From Trichobilharzia regenti (taxonomy: Eukaryota; Platyhelminthes; Trematoda; Strigeidida; Schistosomatidae), in contig OX235262.1 of assembly GCA_944472135.2 (NCBI GenBank), positions 58,872,440 to 58,936,439 on the forward strand: DNA of 64,000 bases, given 5' to 3'. This document shows positions 42,700-55,109 of this stretch, piece after piece. Below the pieces are notes generated by a model that was not told the origin of the DNA, searched no databases, and saw nothing but the letters and a program-made list of their open reading frames with translations. The translations under genes and the position numbers were made by a program. Within the stretch, counting starts at the first letter, position 1; every line of letters begins with the position of its first letter.

Positions 42700-43790
42700 A
42701 GGTGAAAGCCTACTGGAAAACAGGCGGCTTATGTACATTCTTTCTACAAGATGCGGCATGTTTGAGATTCAGTAAATGAGAAGATATGATACAGAATTAT
42801 TAAGAGTATGTTGGAGCAGATGAGATGGATGTTTACTCTGCGAACTGCTCACTGGAAAGTCAGTAATCTACATCAGTCACCCGGACGACGACCACAGGCA
42901 CACTGAAGAAGTGACTATCATGACTTTACCAACAACACGAAAGTCTCTTATGCATTGGAAACCAATCTTCCTCAAGATAATGACAGCTAGATTCAGCTCA
43001 AAGGTATAAAAGAAGAAGTACTTCAAGAAACAATTGCAAACATCAATTGACAATATCCCAACCAGTTGACGATATCAAAATCCTAATAGGTGACATGAAC
43101 AGGAAATTGGGAGCTGACAATACGATGAAAGGACTCATCATGAGTCGAGAGGCGCCCAGTGAAATGAATGAGAAGCTAAAACTCTATACAAACTTCCGCA
43201 CTTTTAGTGATTTGGTGATTGGCGGGAGACGTGTACATGAACAAGTACATCCATATGGTGATGTGGCTTTTGCCAGATGGATACACCGAAATTCACAGAA
43301 ACTTCAGCTGAATGTTCCTCGAGAAAGTGGAGACGCAGCCTGTTGGACAAAAAGTGGAGGAGAGGAGTAGATGTGAGCTCAGCTCACTGTCTAGTGCGAT
43401 GAACCCTTAAGTTCAAGTTGAAAGCCTTCAAAGAAACTGGAGATAGACTGCAATTCAGGTTCAAAACCCAGAAACTGAAGCGGATAACTACAAAGGACGC
43501 CTTCACTGAAGTCAGTCATCAGGAAAACCTCAAAGGCACTAAGCAGTAAAACCTGGGAAGCCTGTGTGGAACAGCTCTACAGGTCTGTGAAAATGATGTG
43601 TAAGCAAGCCTGAATGCACAGTTTAGTGAGAAAGATATGGCTGGACACGGAAATGCCTCGCCTAAGGCATCTGGATGCTGACATAGTAGAAAAAGATGGT
43701 GAAGTAGAAAATCGACCGTTGTAAAGATGACCAATGGTATGAGAAGCTGAATATAACCTACAGATCACCGAAGAAAAGTATGAAGAAGAG
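42700..43790 (+). pseudogene. RTE-like endonuclease fragment, unit B copy
   Basis: Copy of 10725-11815. The open part 43047-43370 gives the same 107 residues with ILIGDMNRKLGADN. Confidence 0.8.
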
Positions 43791-43922
43791 TTTTAGGAAA
43801 GATAAAAGATGTGTCTTCATGTTCCAACGCAAAAGCAGAATTTGAATTATAGTATTTGATGGATTAAAAACCATCCATATAATTTATTCTACTGAATAAA
43901 AAATAAGTAGGCACTCATCGGC

Positions 43923-44127
43923 CAAATTTTTTTCTTTTTTTTTTCTTGATTTACAGCTTGATTCCAACTGTTGTTTTGGTACAAGTATGGAATTTTCAGC
44001 ATGGATGTCGGTAGCCCAAATTCTGCAGGCCGACCATAGATATCAGGTGTACTTCGGCAGGGGATCGAACCTGGGTCCATGTGCATGGTCGGTGAGAGTC
44101 CTAACCACTGTGACACCGACAACATAA
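43923..44127 (-). repeat. tRNA-derived SINE, unit B copy
   Basis: Copy of 11947-12150, differing by small indels in the T-run and after CCAACTGTT. Confidence 0.75.
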
Positions 44128-44315
44128 TGATGAGTGTACATTCTAGCTAATCTCATTCAAAAGACTAACTAGTCACATCGTGCTGTCTTTAATCTCCGTT
44201 TATATTGTTATTACCCTATAGAAGAATTATTACTACGTTCTAATTTTACTTATACACATTTTAAATTTATCATGAAGTTCAACTTATCACCCATTTTGTT
44301 AGCTAGTTTATGCCG

Positions 44316-46723
44316 AACTAGATCGTTCAACAGACCATGCCAACACAGAAGATGGGAATATGTATGACCCAGAAAAAAACTCTAGAAGACCTATCTTCAC
44401 TGATGAATTACCTTTGACATCTTGCAAGTCCGAAGGTGTGAAGACGAAAACCAAAAAATTGGTAGCAGAGGCAAGCACCAAATACATGACATCAGGTGGA
44501 CAAACAAAAGACAGAAGTAATAAAAAATACCTAACCATAAACAAAAGTATCAATCACCGTCAACAGAAGAAACCCTTAAGGAAGTCTGTTCCTCCGTTTC
44601 AGATACAGGCTCCACTCATGATGATTTCAAAGCCTGGACTGGAAATGCAAGGAACACCATCATTGCTCTGAAATCAATGTAGAAATCTTCTACACTTGTA
44701 CTTCATGCCGATGCATCACTTATTCCAACCGAATTATCAGTAATATACCACATGAAATTCCTTCAATTTTGCAAAGATTTTATTCAGAAAGCCAAAACAA
44801 ATATACAGAGTAAGTTGAAGAGTTCAACTGATGATAGAAACCGCGTAGTTCTTTTTCCGGTGAATCCCGACACATCTTTCTGATGTTATGCCATTGACTC
44901 ATCATAAAGAAACTTTATCACTTGAACTTAAATTTTGTGTTCTTCGTATGCAATTTCACGGATTTAGCCATCGATGCTAAGTTCGAAAACTTATATGACC
45001 AACTGAAACCTCTTGTCGCAACATCCGATGAATGTCGGGGTTGATTTAAAGCCAATAGAGCTCACAAGTTTTCAAGCAACAACACAAAAGAGAAAAGCAT
45101 TTTAACTCCCCAGCATTCCAAACCATTAAAAGAGCTATGGGAAAACTAGAATATAACAATTACGACACTTGATAAAGGTTCTGGAGTTGTCATCATCAAC
45201 ATAAGTGACTACAAATCAAAAATGTTATCTTTTTTTCATGATAAAAAGAAATTCAGCCGTGATCTCTCCTCAGAAGATATTCACTTGTTGCAAGGCACAG
45301 TGACAGCTAATCTAGTGAAGCTTCTTCGCCTAAATCCTATAAGTAAAGCTACATTTGACTCTAAAACAATCAGAATGTAAATCCCTGCACATGTATGCTT
45401 TACCAAAAACATATAAACCCAATAATCATCTACGTCCTATATTGTCAGTGTGCAGATCCCCAACACAAAAACTTGCTAAATGGTTAGTGGAATTATTGCA
45501 CCCAGTGCAGACAAAACACAATTCTGTGAGTATGTACTAAAATATACATTTGAACTAATTAATTGTCTTGATTCTATTGATATTATGAATAAAAATATGT
45601 ATTCTTTTTACGTAGACTCTTTGTTCACTAATGTGCCTTTGTTTAGAACAGTTGACATTTTGTGTGATTACATTTCCACACATAACTTTTTCATCCCGTT
45701 CCCTATATCTTATTTAAGGGATTTATTACGTCTGTGTACTAGCAATGTCAGGTTCGCATTTGAAGGCGACTGTTTCCGTCAGGTTGATGGTGTTGCTATG
45801 GGAAGTCCGTTAGGGTCCGTTCTAGCAGATACCTATATGGCGCATATTGAAAGTTTATCGAAGGATTTAATTGAAAATGTGCCACTATATAGAAGGTAGA
45901 CGACATTGGAATCATAAATGATAAGCCTTGTTCCACCACCTAAATTTTAAATCTAATGAATGAAGTTCAGAATGGCATATCACTTACGTTTGATTCAAAG
46001 GAAGATAATTGTTTATCTTTCCTAGACATATTGCTTAGTCGACGGCTTAATGGGTCGATAAAACGACCTATTTATAGAAAACCTACTCGGACAGGACAGT
46101 ATCTTAATTATCACAGTTTCTGCCTGGCCTGTTCGGTACAAAAGAGCCTTAGGGAGTGAGGTGCCTCTTCAGTAGAATCCAACGAATATGTACTCAAGGC
46201 AAACTTGATGAAGAAGAAAGAAAGTTGACACAGACTCTGGTTGATAACAATTATCCAGACAATTTCATCAGGAGATATTAAGTAGCCAGAACTCCAGGAA
46301 CCACTCTCCAACTTATCACTAAGAAATATGTGTACATCAAGCTACCCTATATGGAGGATCGTAGTAGTAGCTTGAAAACTAGACAAAGATTGAACACCGC
46401 TGTTAAAATTCGTTTTATGCAGCCCTTTGAACATGCGGAAAATGATGTCACATCCCACTGTATTTACCAATTTGAATGTACGTGTCGACAAATACATAGG
46501 AGCGAGGGTTCATCGATTTCTGCAAGTAAGGCCTTCAAAACATACTCCTAAATGGATCCAGAAGCGAATAGAACCTTCAAAACCCATTAATGGTGAGAAC
46601 AGGAGACCTAGCTTCTCTAATGCGGAACATATTATAGAGAAAGGACATAAAATTGATGTTCACACGTCTTTTTTAAACCTATCTATAAAATGTGTTTGGG
46701 GCATATCCTAATGTTTGTGGAAG
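44316..46723 (+). pseudogene. Decayed second-family PLE, unit B copy
   Basis: Copy of 12340-14850 without the 103-bp insertion. At 45956-46159 it therefore keeps an open stretch FLDILLSRRLNGSIKRPIYR and KPTRTGQYLNYHSF, the normal PLE sequence at this place. The YVDD box is lost in this copy too. Confidence 0.75.
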
Positions 46724-47274
46724 GCCTAGCAGTTATTTCGTTTAAGGCGTCTGTATGCGCTCAAAAACAGTTCATCATCACACTAAACCTTTCTTCGTAA
46801 ACTTTGTTTTGATACCACAGCAGATGTACCATTACCTCTCCTAGTTGGTTTAGTGATCTTCATTGTTATTTTAACCTTCAATAGGTCCTTTTAACTTTTG
46901 ATTTTCTCACCACTTAACTCTTTAAAATAATTAGTCCCTTTGACAAATTTGAATAAGGCATTTACAAGGCAAATTTCATCAGATCATGGTATCATTTAAA
47001 GTATTTCAATTATATTTCAATAGTTTACACACAATGATAAGTTTTCTTATTGGTAATATTTCGAGCAGAATTACTGCTCGTGTTCACACCACTCTTGGAA
47101 TTGTTTTGTTCACACATTTATGATACATAGTTCATTATTTTTTTTACTGATATTAATGGTATCATATCGTAGTTTCTTTACTACCACTTTACAACTAACA
47201 TGGTTCACAATAATAAAATAAAATGCATGACAATTACTCAGTGATATAAAACAAAAGTACATACTAATGACCAG

Positions 47275-47832
47275 TCATAGTTTTAAATAGGTCAAATTGT
47301 CCAATGGTAGGCGAAGGTTGAAGTCTATCGTAGTACTTTTTGTACACATAGTTTGGGATGCATGCCATGAATTCAAAGTGCTCCCATCACCTCTGATAAC
47401 CAACCTCGAACTAGAGTTATGTGATGAAATAATTGTGAAGCCGTCATTAATATTGATTTTGTGACTTGACATTAATAAGTGCTTTGCAATGGATGAGTCT
47501 GGATTTCTATTCAGATTAATTGCATTGGGATTTTCTGTGTTTTAATAATCAATTTGGAAAATGTTCTTTTCAAGGATATTGAACCATCCTTTGGTTTTAC
47601 CTATATACGTGTCACCGAAACTCCTGGTGAACTTGTAGATACAGTTTGAAGTAGAATGCACAGAATTTCGTCCTTTAATCGTAGGCAAAGGGGTCGTAAA
47701 TGTTCGGCATGTGAGGGAAGAGATGTGGCTTAAAATGTGCGCTTCATGGCTGACCAAAGTATTTCACCTGCATTTAATCTGAATAGAAATCCAGCATCAT
47801 CTATTGCAAAGTACTTATTAATGTCAGGTCAC
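47275..47832 (-). pseudogene. PLE GIY-YIG fragment, unit B copy
   Basis: Copy of 15403-15960, same frameshift and inverted block on the right. Confidence 0.7.
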
Positions 47833-49013
47833 AAAACCAATGTTACGATCGCAGGCGTTCACGCCTGAGCAGTCCTAAACCGGGATGAAACACTGTCTAG
47901 TGTCTCCTTGTTTTCAATGCTCTCCTTCACTGATGATACTGTTTGGTGGCGAAATCTAAAGAATAAAATTTATTAATGAGACATTTATAGTCACTTAATA
48001 CATGTGATATATGATAAAAGAAAGTCATGAGGATAGACAAATATTGTAAGAGGGTTGACGAAAGTTGGAGTAAACACATCAGTGAATTCCTGGGAGACAA
48101 TCTGAATAATTAACGAGTATAGTCTCGTAACAAGGTGTATCGCAGAGGTCACGACAGATATTCTAACTGCATGAAAAAGCTGATAAAACACAATCACGAC
48201 AGACAAACGATATACGTGATATGATGACAGCTAACTTGTAGGCGCGTAATACAAAATCCACCATTTGAGGATATCCAAAGCGTAATTGACTGCCTTCCTT
48301 CTACCTACACAACTAAACTGCAAGCAATGAACGGAACGGAACGGAATCAAACATCACGTGTTTGAATTTCTTCAGTTAGTTGATTTTGTATTATGAGCCT
48401 ACACGTATGCTGTAATCATATCTAGTGTAACGTCTGGCTGTCTTCATGGTGTTTTAACAACTTTCTCATACGGATAGAATATCTGTTGTGGCGTTTCATA
48501 TACCATCCACGAAAACACCTCGTGATAGCGCCTACTCTCACTCGTGAAGTGATGAAGATCATTACTAATTACCCTGTCTTCATGATTAACAAATAGTCTT
48601 GAAAATAAACTCAACACAACCATGCAGTTCCTTTCTAATCTAACTGCATTTTTATACACCTCATCGATAGGTCAGTGTTGTTGTTTTTGTAGTGAGACAA
48701 ATAGCACAGTTTATCTGAGTCTGAATAAACCTAGAAGAAGGCCAATAAGGCTTAGCAGCCACCGAATGACCTTGAGCAAACAGAAATACCAGCATTAGTG
48801 TCAGCCTTGTGTTTGTAGAATTTCCCGATGATCTGACTTATCAATTTTTGATGTCTACGGTTAGAATTGATGCTTAGATTTGATTAGATTAAGGCTAGGA
48901 ATTGGAGATAAGGCCAAGTGAAAAGTTAACTGTAGAATTACTATAAAGGTCGGGAAGCTGTTGGGATAACGCAGAATTATCCCACTAAGCAGTCTGAATA
49001 CATTTAAATATTC

Positions 49014-49637
49014 TTTTACGAGTTGATCATGGATTGATATCAGTTAGAGAACCATTGAAAACCAGGGAGTACTGGACAGCTGTTGCTTCATCCTAGTTCG
49101 GGAATCATCGGCAGTACGCACCCACTGGGTTTCGAACCCAGGACCTTCCGGTTACAAGGCAAGCTGGCTCGTATACCATTCAGCCACTGGGACCCGATTC
49201 AATGGCTCGTGAATTCTAACTTCTTCCAATTCGTGATTTAGCGCGACCCCAACCATTGTCGTTGGTGGGACATCCATCCACACATGTGACATTTAATTGG
49301 ACCTCACTGGTCACGACTTCTCACTAGAATTTAGGAAACTCCAACCTGTAGCAAGTCACTAGCGAGCATCAGATTAATTTTCTGTAGTTTTTGGTTTGTA
49401 AGGATTAGTTATGTTTTACGAGTTGATCACGGATTGAATGGTATACGAGCCAGCTTGCCTTGTAACCGGAAGGTCCTGGGTTCGAAACCCAGTGGGTGCG
49501 TACTGCCGATGATTCCCAAACTAGGATGAAACAGCAGCTGTCCAGTACTCCCTGGTTTTCAATGGTTCTCTAACTGATATCAATCCGTGATCAACTCGTA
49601 AAACATAACAAATCCTTACAAACCAAAAACTATAGAA
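49014..49637. mobile_element. Head-to-head SINE pair inserted only in unit B
   Basis: 624 bp flanked by ATTTAAATATTC at 49002-49013 and 49638-49649; unit A has one copy of this 12-mer and nothing between. The right part (about 49419-49600, plus strand) has a tRNA-like head (TGGTATACGAG, then GTCCTGGGTTCGAAACCCAG with a B box), a hammerhead-like fold at 49500-49548 and a tail ending CCGTGATCAACTCGTAAAAC. The left part (49014-49190) is an inverted copy of head, fold and tail. Between them 49191-49380 is a further unit-specific stretch. The right copy also has inverted ends of at least 50 bases (around TTTTACGAGTTGATCACGGA, 49412-49431, and its complement near 49573-49592). Confidence 0.85.
49500..49548 (+). 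ncRNA. Hammerhead-like fold in the SINE (one core change)
   Basis: Stem I GTACTG (49500-49505) with CAGTAC (49543-49548). Core CCGATGA (49506-49512; consensus CUGANGA, so U4 is C). Stem II three pairs TCC/GGA plus a T-T mismatch. GAAA at 49528-49531. Stem III ACAG/CTGT (49531-49534 with 49538-49541), loop CAG between. H17 = C49542 in GTC. All parts are in the right order and spacing; the U4 change should weaken or stop cleavage. The inverted left arm (49069-49117) has further changes (GAAG). Confidence 0.6.
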
Positions 49638-50554
49638 ATTTAAATATTCATCTTATCAATAAACTCAGGGTTTTCTACAGTCTTCACAATCATACAAAAC
49701 AGCAAAAATACTGCACTTTCATTTCATTAATGTTGACAATGACGTCGTCATTTGAACACACACAGTAACACATAGTAACTTGCTAAGACTATTCAATATT
49801 GATCAGTCACTAGGGCGTAATAGACGTCATGAATGAAATCCTCTTAGTATTCCTACTGACCGAATCCCACCAGTCGTCTTCCCAATGTCATCAGCAAGTC
49901 AACGAACCCACTAGTCTCATGAACTCTGAATGAATACTAGGTGAATAGGGACAATCGACAGGAAGTCCGAAACGTAAGTTTCATCCCCCTCGCCGCCACT
50001 CCTCAACAAGGCATATCCACCACATCAGCGAAGACGATAACACATCCCAAATTCCAACTCGTGTAACTCAGTGCTTCAGTCAACGTCATTAACCACTGAA
50101 CCATCCATGATAAGGAAGACTACTGGTTACAGTCAAACGAGTGAGTGTGAAAACACCATGCTGACAAGTGCCAGAGTTTCAAACAGATTGACTCCAATTA
50201 CTTAACTACAAATAACAAATTGCGTCTCCCTCATTCCTTCGCATTTCAACTGGAACACAGAGTCTCATACTTGACCCCTCCAGATTGAATGAAGAGAGAG
50301 AGAGTTCCTTCTCATCTAGTGGAACTACTACTAGTCACATAACCACCACTCACGCGATTCTAACGCTTACTGTCTATCTGTCTGGTTTCAACATAGAACT
50401 TTGCACCGCTGTGCAACACATCGAGCTGCCACACTTCACTCAGCACACAAGGCAAGAGGAGAAAGTAGAAGAAATACGAAATACAGACAATAAACAGAGA
50501 TATGAAGCAAAAAAAATAGTAATATCGAAGAACAATTTACTTTTATTGAAAATT

Positions 50555-52215
50555 ACAACTCACAAAGAGTGGATGCATCTGCACCACCACCGAGAACAAC
50601 TTTGAACCATATCACCGATTGTCTCTAGCCATTGGTGTTTACCGTCCCGAGAACCCCAAACAGGAAGTTTACACCTTCCTACATGACTTAAGCTAACTAT
50701 TGTGGACTTCATTGACTGATGAAGCCATGTTTTGGTTTGACCACCACTGGCTCTTTTCCAACCTGACCCATTCTGTGTCAGCCAACATTTCCCGTAGAGG
50801 AAGTCGATGAATAGGCATGTGTAACACATGTCCTAACCATCTAACCCAATCGATGTACCTTCACAGTCTCATATATTGATTTACCCTCGTTATCTAGCAC
50901 TCGACGCTAACTTCAATATTGCTCACCCTATTATACACCCTATTATTCCCACGGAAAGCACTTATCATCAAAGACAGCGAGCCAGGCTTTTCGCGTTTTC
51001 CACTTTTAATGGTCATGTCCACAGCCATAAAGGAGTACAACGAGAACTGTTCAGCAGTCACCACGCCCTCTTATTCGAAAGCCAGCCGGAAATCACGTCC
51101 ACTAAGCGAGAGATGGAGTAATTTGGCATATGCGAAGCAAGCCTTCTGTGTCCGTGCTGAGATTTCGTCAGCGATCAACCCACTGGCACTGGCTGATGCA
51201 ACTCCCAAATAGGTGGAGTGGTAAACACGCTCCAAGACATCACTTCCTGTCTTTAAGCTAGGAGTCATTGTAGTCCAGCCCTGTAGCATCATCTTATTTT
51301 TTTTATTCCTTGACGTTCCCAGTGGAACATACGGCTTCAAGCTAGAGCTTGAAGTCTCGGTGACAGTGGTGTTCAATTTTACGGGACGAAGTTGCTAGCC
51401 TCGTGCCCAACCTTCCCTCTTTACCATTCATATTACTGACTTAACGAGGTAAAGCAGTGAGTCGGTGACCGGGGATCGAACACCGAACCACGTACGGCGT
51501 GGTTGGCGAGCATTCTACCGCTGTGCTACCGACCCAGTCATCTTAAATTTGACCGGAGCGAATCGCATGCCAAACATTCGCAGATTGCAACTCAGGCTGT
51601 TCAGAAGACTCAGCATTTTGACGGCGTCTTCACCTGGGATGAGGGACTACATCATCTGCATATTCTAAGTCAACGAGATTATTCCCTGGTAACAAGTCAA
51701 TCCCTGAGTCTCCGGAGTGAGTTACGGTCAAGTCCATTATTTAATCTACGATGAAATTGAATAGATATGGGGACAGAGGACAGGTCATCCCTGACGGACA
51801 CCACTAGATGTCAACACTTCAGATAACAACTCACCGCAACCTCACAACTGGCTGACTGCGTGAGCTGAAGTAGAATGAGTGCCCTGATCAGTGCAATGTC
51901 TAGTTTTCTCGGTATTCCTTTCAAAGGAAAACATCGCCAGAGTAAATTCCGGTCGACAGAATCGAATGCCGTCGTTGGGTCAACGATTGTTGGATGACGT
52001 TAAGTATAATTATGTCATACAATAAGTCCAAGGGTGATGATATGATCATAACATCCTCTTACCGGTCTAAAGCCTGTCTACTACTCTCGTCTTTCTGCCA
52101 CTCGACCGCCTATAAACGGCTGGTAAACAAGGCGAGATTTAGCAGTGTGTCGTCCCGAAATAGGATCACGACGAAACTGCCCAATGACGTCAAATACCTA
52201 AACAATCAATAATCT
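50555..52215 (-). pseudogene. RTE-like LINE with nested SINE, unit B copy
   Basis: Copy of 18470-20130; same breaks. One difference in the frame 51071-51376 is KLLHLSLSG against KLRHLSLSG. Confidence 0.75.
51297..51537 (-). repeat. SINE nested in the LINE, unit B copy
   Basis: Copy of 19212-19452, same TCATCTTA flanks. Confidence 0.85.
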
Positions 52216-52933
52216 AAAGCAAATAATCCCTTAATAAATGTGGATAGAGTTAAAAGAAGAAACAACTATCACTAAGATGAATGGGAGGACAGAAAACTGT
52301 TCCCACTGTATTTTCATGAACCGACACCTCACCTATTAAACGCACGGGATACACAACTAAACTCATTAGTGCAGACATGTGACAAAACCGTCCGAATTCA
52401 CGCAAAACTTAATGACTGACCAACGGAGTTAACAGTCAACACGATTCGCTTCGTAACAAGCAGCTCGGCCGATAGAAAGGTTTCCGGAACCCTCTCCCGA
52501 GGCCTCCCACACCACGATGAAACAGTCATCCAGTGCCCCATGGTTCTCCATCCTCTCCATCACTGACAACACTCTTTTGACGAGAAACCTATCATCTGAA
52601 ATTAAATCAGAGAGTCATTCAAATAACTCCACGTGTGAATCTAGGCGACTCCCATTTTATCATATGTAAATCGTTAGTCAACTTTACTGAATTTTCCAGG
52701 GTATCAATATCCCACAAATACTCCTCCTCTCGAAGCAGTCTTCTTCTTCTATCAAACAATACCCCAGTAATCTACAATGCACAAATTACTAACCAACCCA
52801 CTTAATCAGTGTACTTAAGGCATAGTCGAAATGCTCATTCTCAAAAGCCAATCAAAAACTGTCGGAAATCTGTATGGCCGCTATACCACTCACCTACAAA
52901 ATCTCATCAACATCACACTTCCCATCACCTACA

Positions 52934-53725
52934 TACAATAATAATAATAATAATAATAATCACTTTATTCCACAACAATAAAAATTTACAGCATGGAATT
53001 TTCAGCGTTTCTTTTACATATTGCAATGGTTTAGCTCTGTTTATAATTATATAAATGTATAAAATGTCAAAATATTGATAGTTAATAGGAAAAAACAAAA
53101 AAAAATTATAATAAAAAAAAACCCAACAAAATCACACCATTCTAGGTCATAGTGAATAATAAATAAATAATATAACGAATAACACATGCATAACAATATG
53201 CATCATTACATTTTATAGTTTAGTTATTGATTCAAAAGTTGCAAAAGTTCTTTTCTGATATTTGTCTCTTCACACAATACTCGTGCCAAATATGGAACGG
53301 TCGAATTTTTATATTTTGTAGTACGAGCATAAATATTCATAAAATTTCTTCTGGTCTTACCCGAAGAGATACAAGGAAGCAATTGTGAATAAAGAGGATG
53401 TTCACTATCAGATAAGATAACTTTAGCTAAGTGTTTACAAGAATTCATATGCCTATTGACAACAGTGTCATTTAGGTGAGTCAAAGGGATAGCACTGACC
53501 CTACTTACAGCCCTCAATGTTCTTCGTAGTATTATATGGTCTTTCTTGAGTAGCCCAGGGAAGAATAATGGAGAACAATAAAGAATGATGGGCAAAACAC
53601 ATGAATTAATAAATTGTATGATAAGAGATTGAGTTATACCTGAGTGTCTCAACTTCTTTATGTAATAAGTCAGACGGAAAACTGTCTTAGAAACTATCAG
53701 AATATGAGACGACCAGCAAAGGTTT
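52934..53725 (-). pseudogene. CR1-like LINE 3' end, unit B copy
   Basis: Copy of 20849-21640; the 142-codon frame at 53224-53652 differs by NFMNIY against NFINIY. Confidence 0.8.
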
Positions 53726-53845
53726 TATTATTATTATTAAAAAAAAAACAACCAGCTCTCCACAATCACCGCTCTCATCAACTTTGTTACGCGAAAACTC
53801 TCTTTGTTCACACGAGAAAAAAAAACCATGCTAATAATAGTACAA

Positions 53846-54154
53846 TAGCAATGGTATGAGTGAGTGTAGACAAAAAGTCTGCCTTCCTATTGGCTGTAAG
53901 CAGAAGATTTTCTCTACCCCATGCATCGCATCGATTGATCTAGCTGGATGGATTGACCTAGCAGCTAGTAGTGGGCTGCTTAGCGAATTCGACCAATGAC
54001 TGCGCTGATCTTGTCGACCTTGGTAATTTAACTGTGAAAAGGTCATAGGAAGAAATGTGGCTCTACTTTCCGAGAGATGGTAGTATTTAAATGGAGCGGC
54101 GTAGGCTAGCAAGTTTGTCTCGTGTCGGTTCTCATCAAGTCATTCTCTTGAATC
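53846..54154 (+). promoter_or_regulatory. Promoter-like region of the H4 remnant, unit B copy
   Basis: Same CCAAT boxes and TATTTAAAT as unit A, unchanged. Confidence 0.55.
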
Positions 54155-54211
54155 ATGTCTGGTCGTGGTAAAGGTGGTAAGGGTCGTCCTCCGTGCGATG
54201 ACGGTGGATAA
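54155..54211 (+). pseudogene. Histone H4 remnant, unit B copy
   Basis: The 18-codon frame is identical in sequence to 22070-22126, while the following flank carries substitutions (for example CAACATGTG against CAACGTGTG at 54219). The remnant therefore predates the tandem duplication. Confidence 0.8.
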
Positions 54212-54278
54212 TTTTTCCAACATGTGTGAGTGGTGAATGTTTTGTGACCAGTGAGTGGTCCGCACGAGAACGAATCAA

Positions 54279-54298
54279 GGTCCTTTTTAGGACCACCA
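54279..54298 (+). promoter_or_regulatory. Histone mRNA 3' stem-loop, unit B copy
   Basis: GGTCCTTTTTAGGACC-ACCA, identical to unit A. Confidence 0.85.
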
Positions 54299-55005
54299 CA
54301 TCTTGATTAAGCAATGTTGTTCAGCTTGTTTCTTTTATTTTCGCAAGGGATTGTGGAGATGGGAGGAGAGTGAGTGGGTTTGCAGTTGTCGTTTATGTGC
54401 GCGGTGAACAGTTAGGAGGTCAATAATCGGTGGCAGTTGAGGTACCTAACCAGCCCGTGCTGTTGCGTCATGCACTTCGTGTAGCTGTGGTTCTATGTAG
54501 CTTAACCTCGATGCCCTAGGCTAATAGGACTGATGACTTCTGAAATTGTTTGTGCGTTTCGTCCCTTTGGTGAGTATTCTTATTGATACAGGGTACCAAT
54601 TGCAAGATGGTAGAATGGTCGGCTACGCGCAGGTTTTTCTGTTCTCGACATTCGTCATTAGGCCAAAGTACCATTCAGTTTCTTAACTCGGAAATTCTAC
54701 CGCTTCTAGAGACCGGAACACGTCACTGGTTACATCGTTACACCCGTAGTTTTCTGATGTTTCATGTGTGAACAGAATTCCCTCCCCCAGGCGACGTCCT
54801 GTCTGTTCCTGATCATGGTAACATTATTGGTGTACTTGAAGGAGAATAGTCAGTAGGCCCATTGAGTATGAGTTCCATGGTCATCGCTGTTGTGATAAAC
54901 TTATTACTTGTGTCACAAACATGGCTCGCGAAGACGTCAACGGGTCACAGACTAAGGAAGCAGATACACCTGATCGATGAAACTCTTCCCGTACAGACAG
55001 TCATG

Positions 55006-55019
55006 TAATTAGGTTTGAA
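55006..55019. other. Empty target site of the unit A PLE
   Basis: TAATTAGGTTTGAA occurs once here; in unit A it is doubled around the PLE (22920-22933 and 27785-27798). Confidence 0.92.
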
Positions 55020-55109
55020 GCATTACCTAACCCTATCCTAACAAATTTTTTACCTTTGAATGATATGAGTTGGAAAGACGAGATCCAATTGTTCTACTGA
55101 CTATTTATC

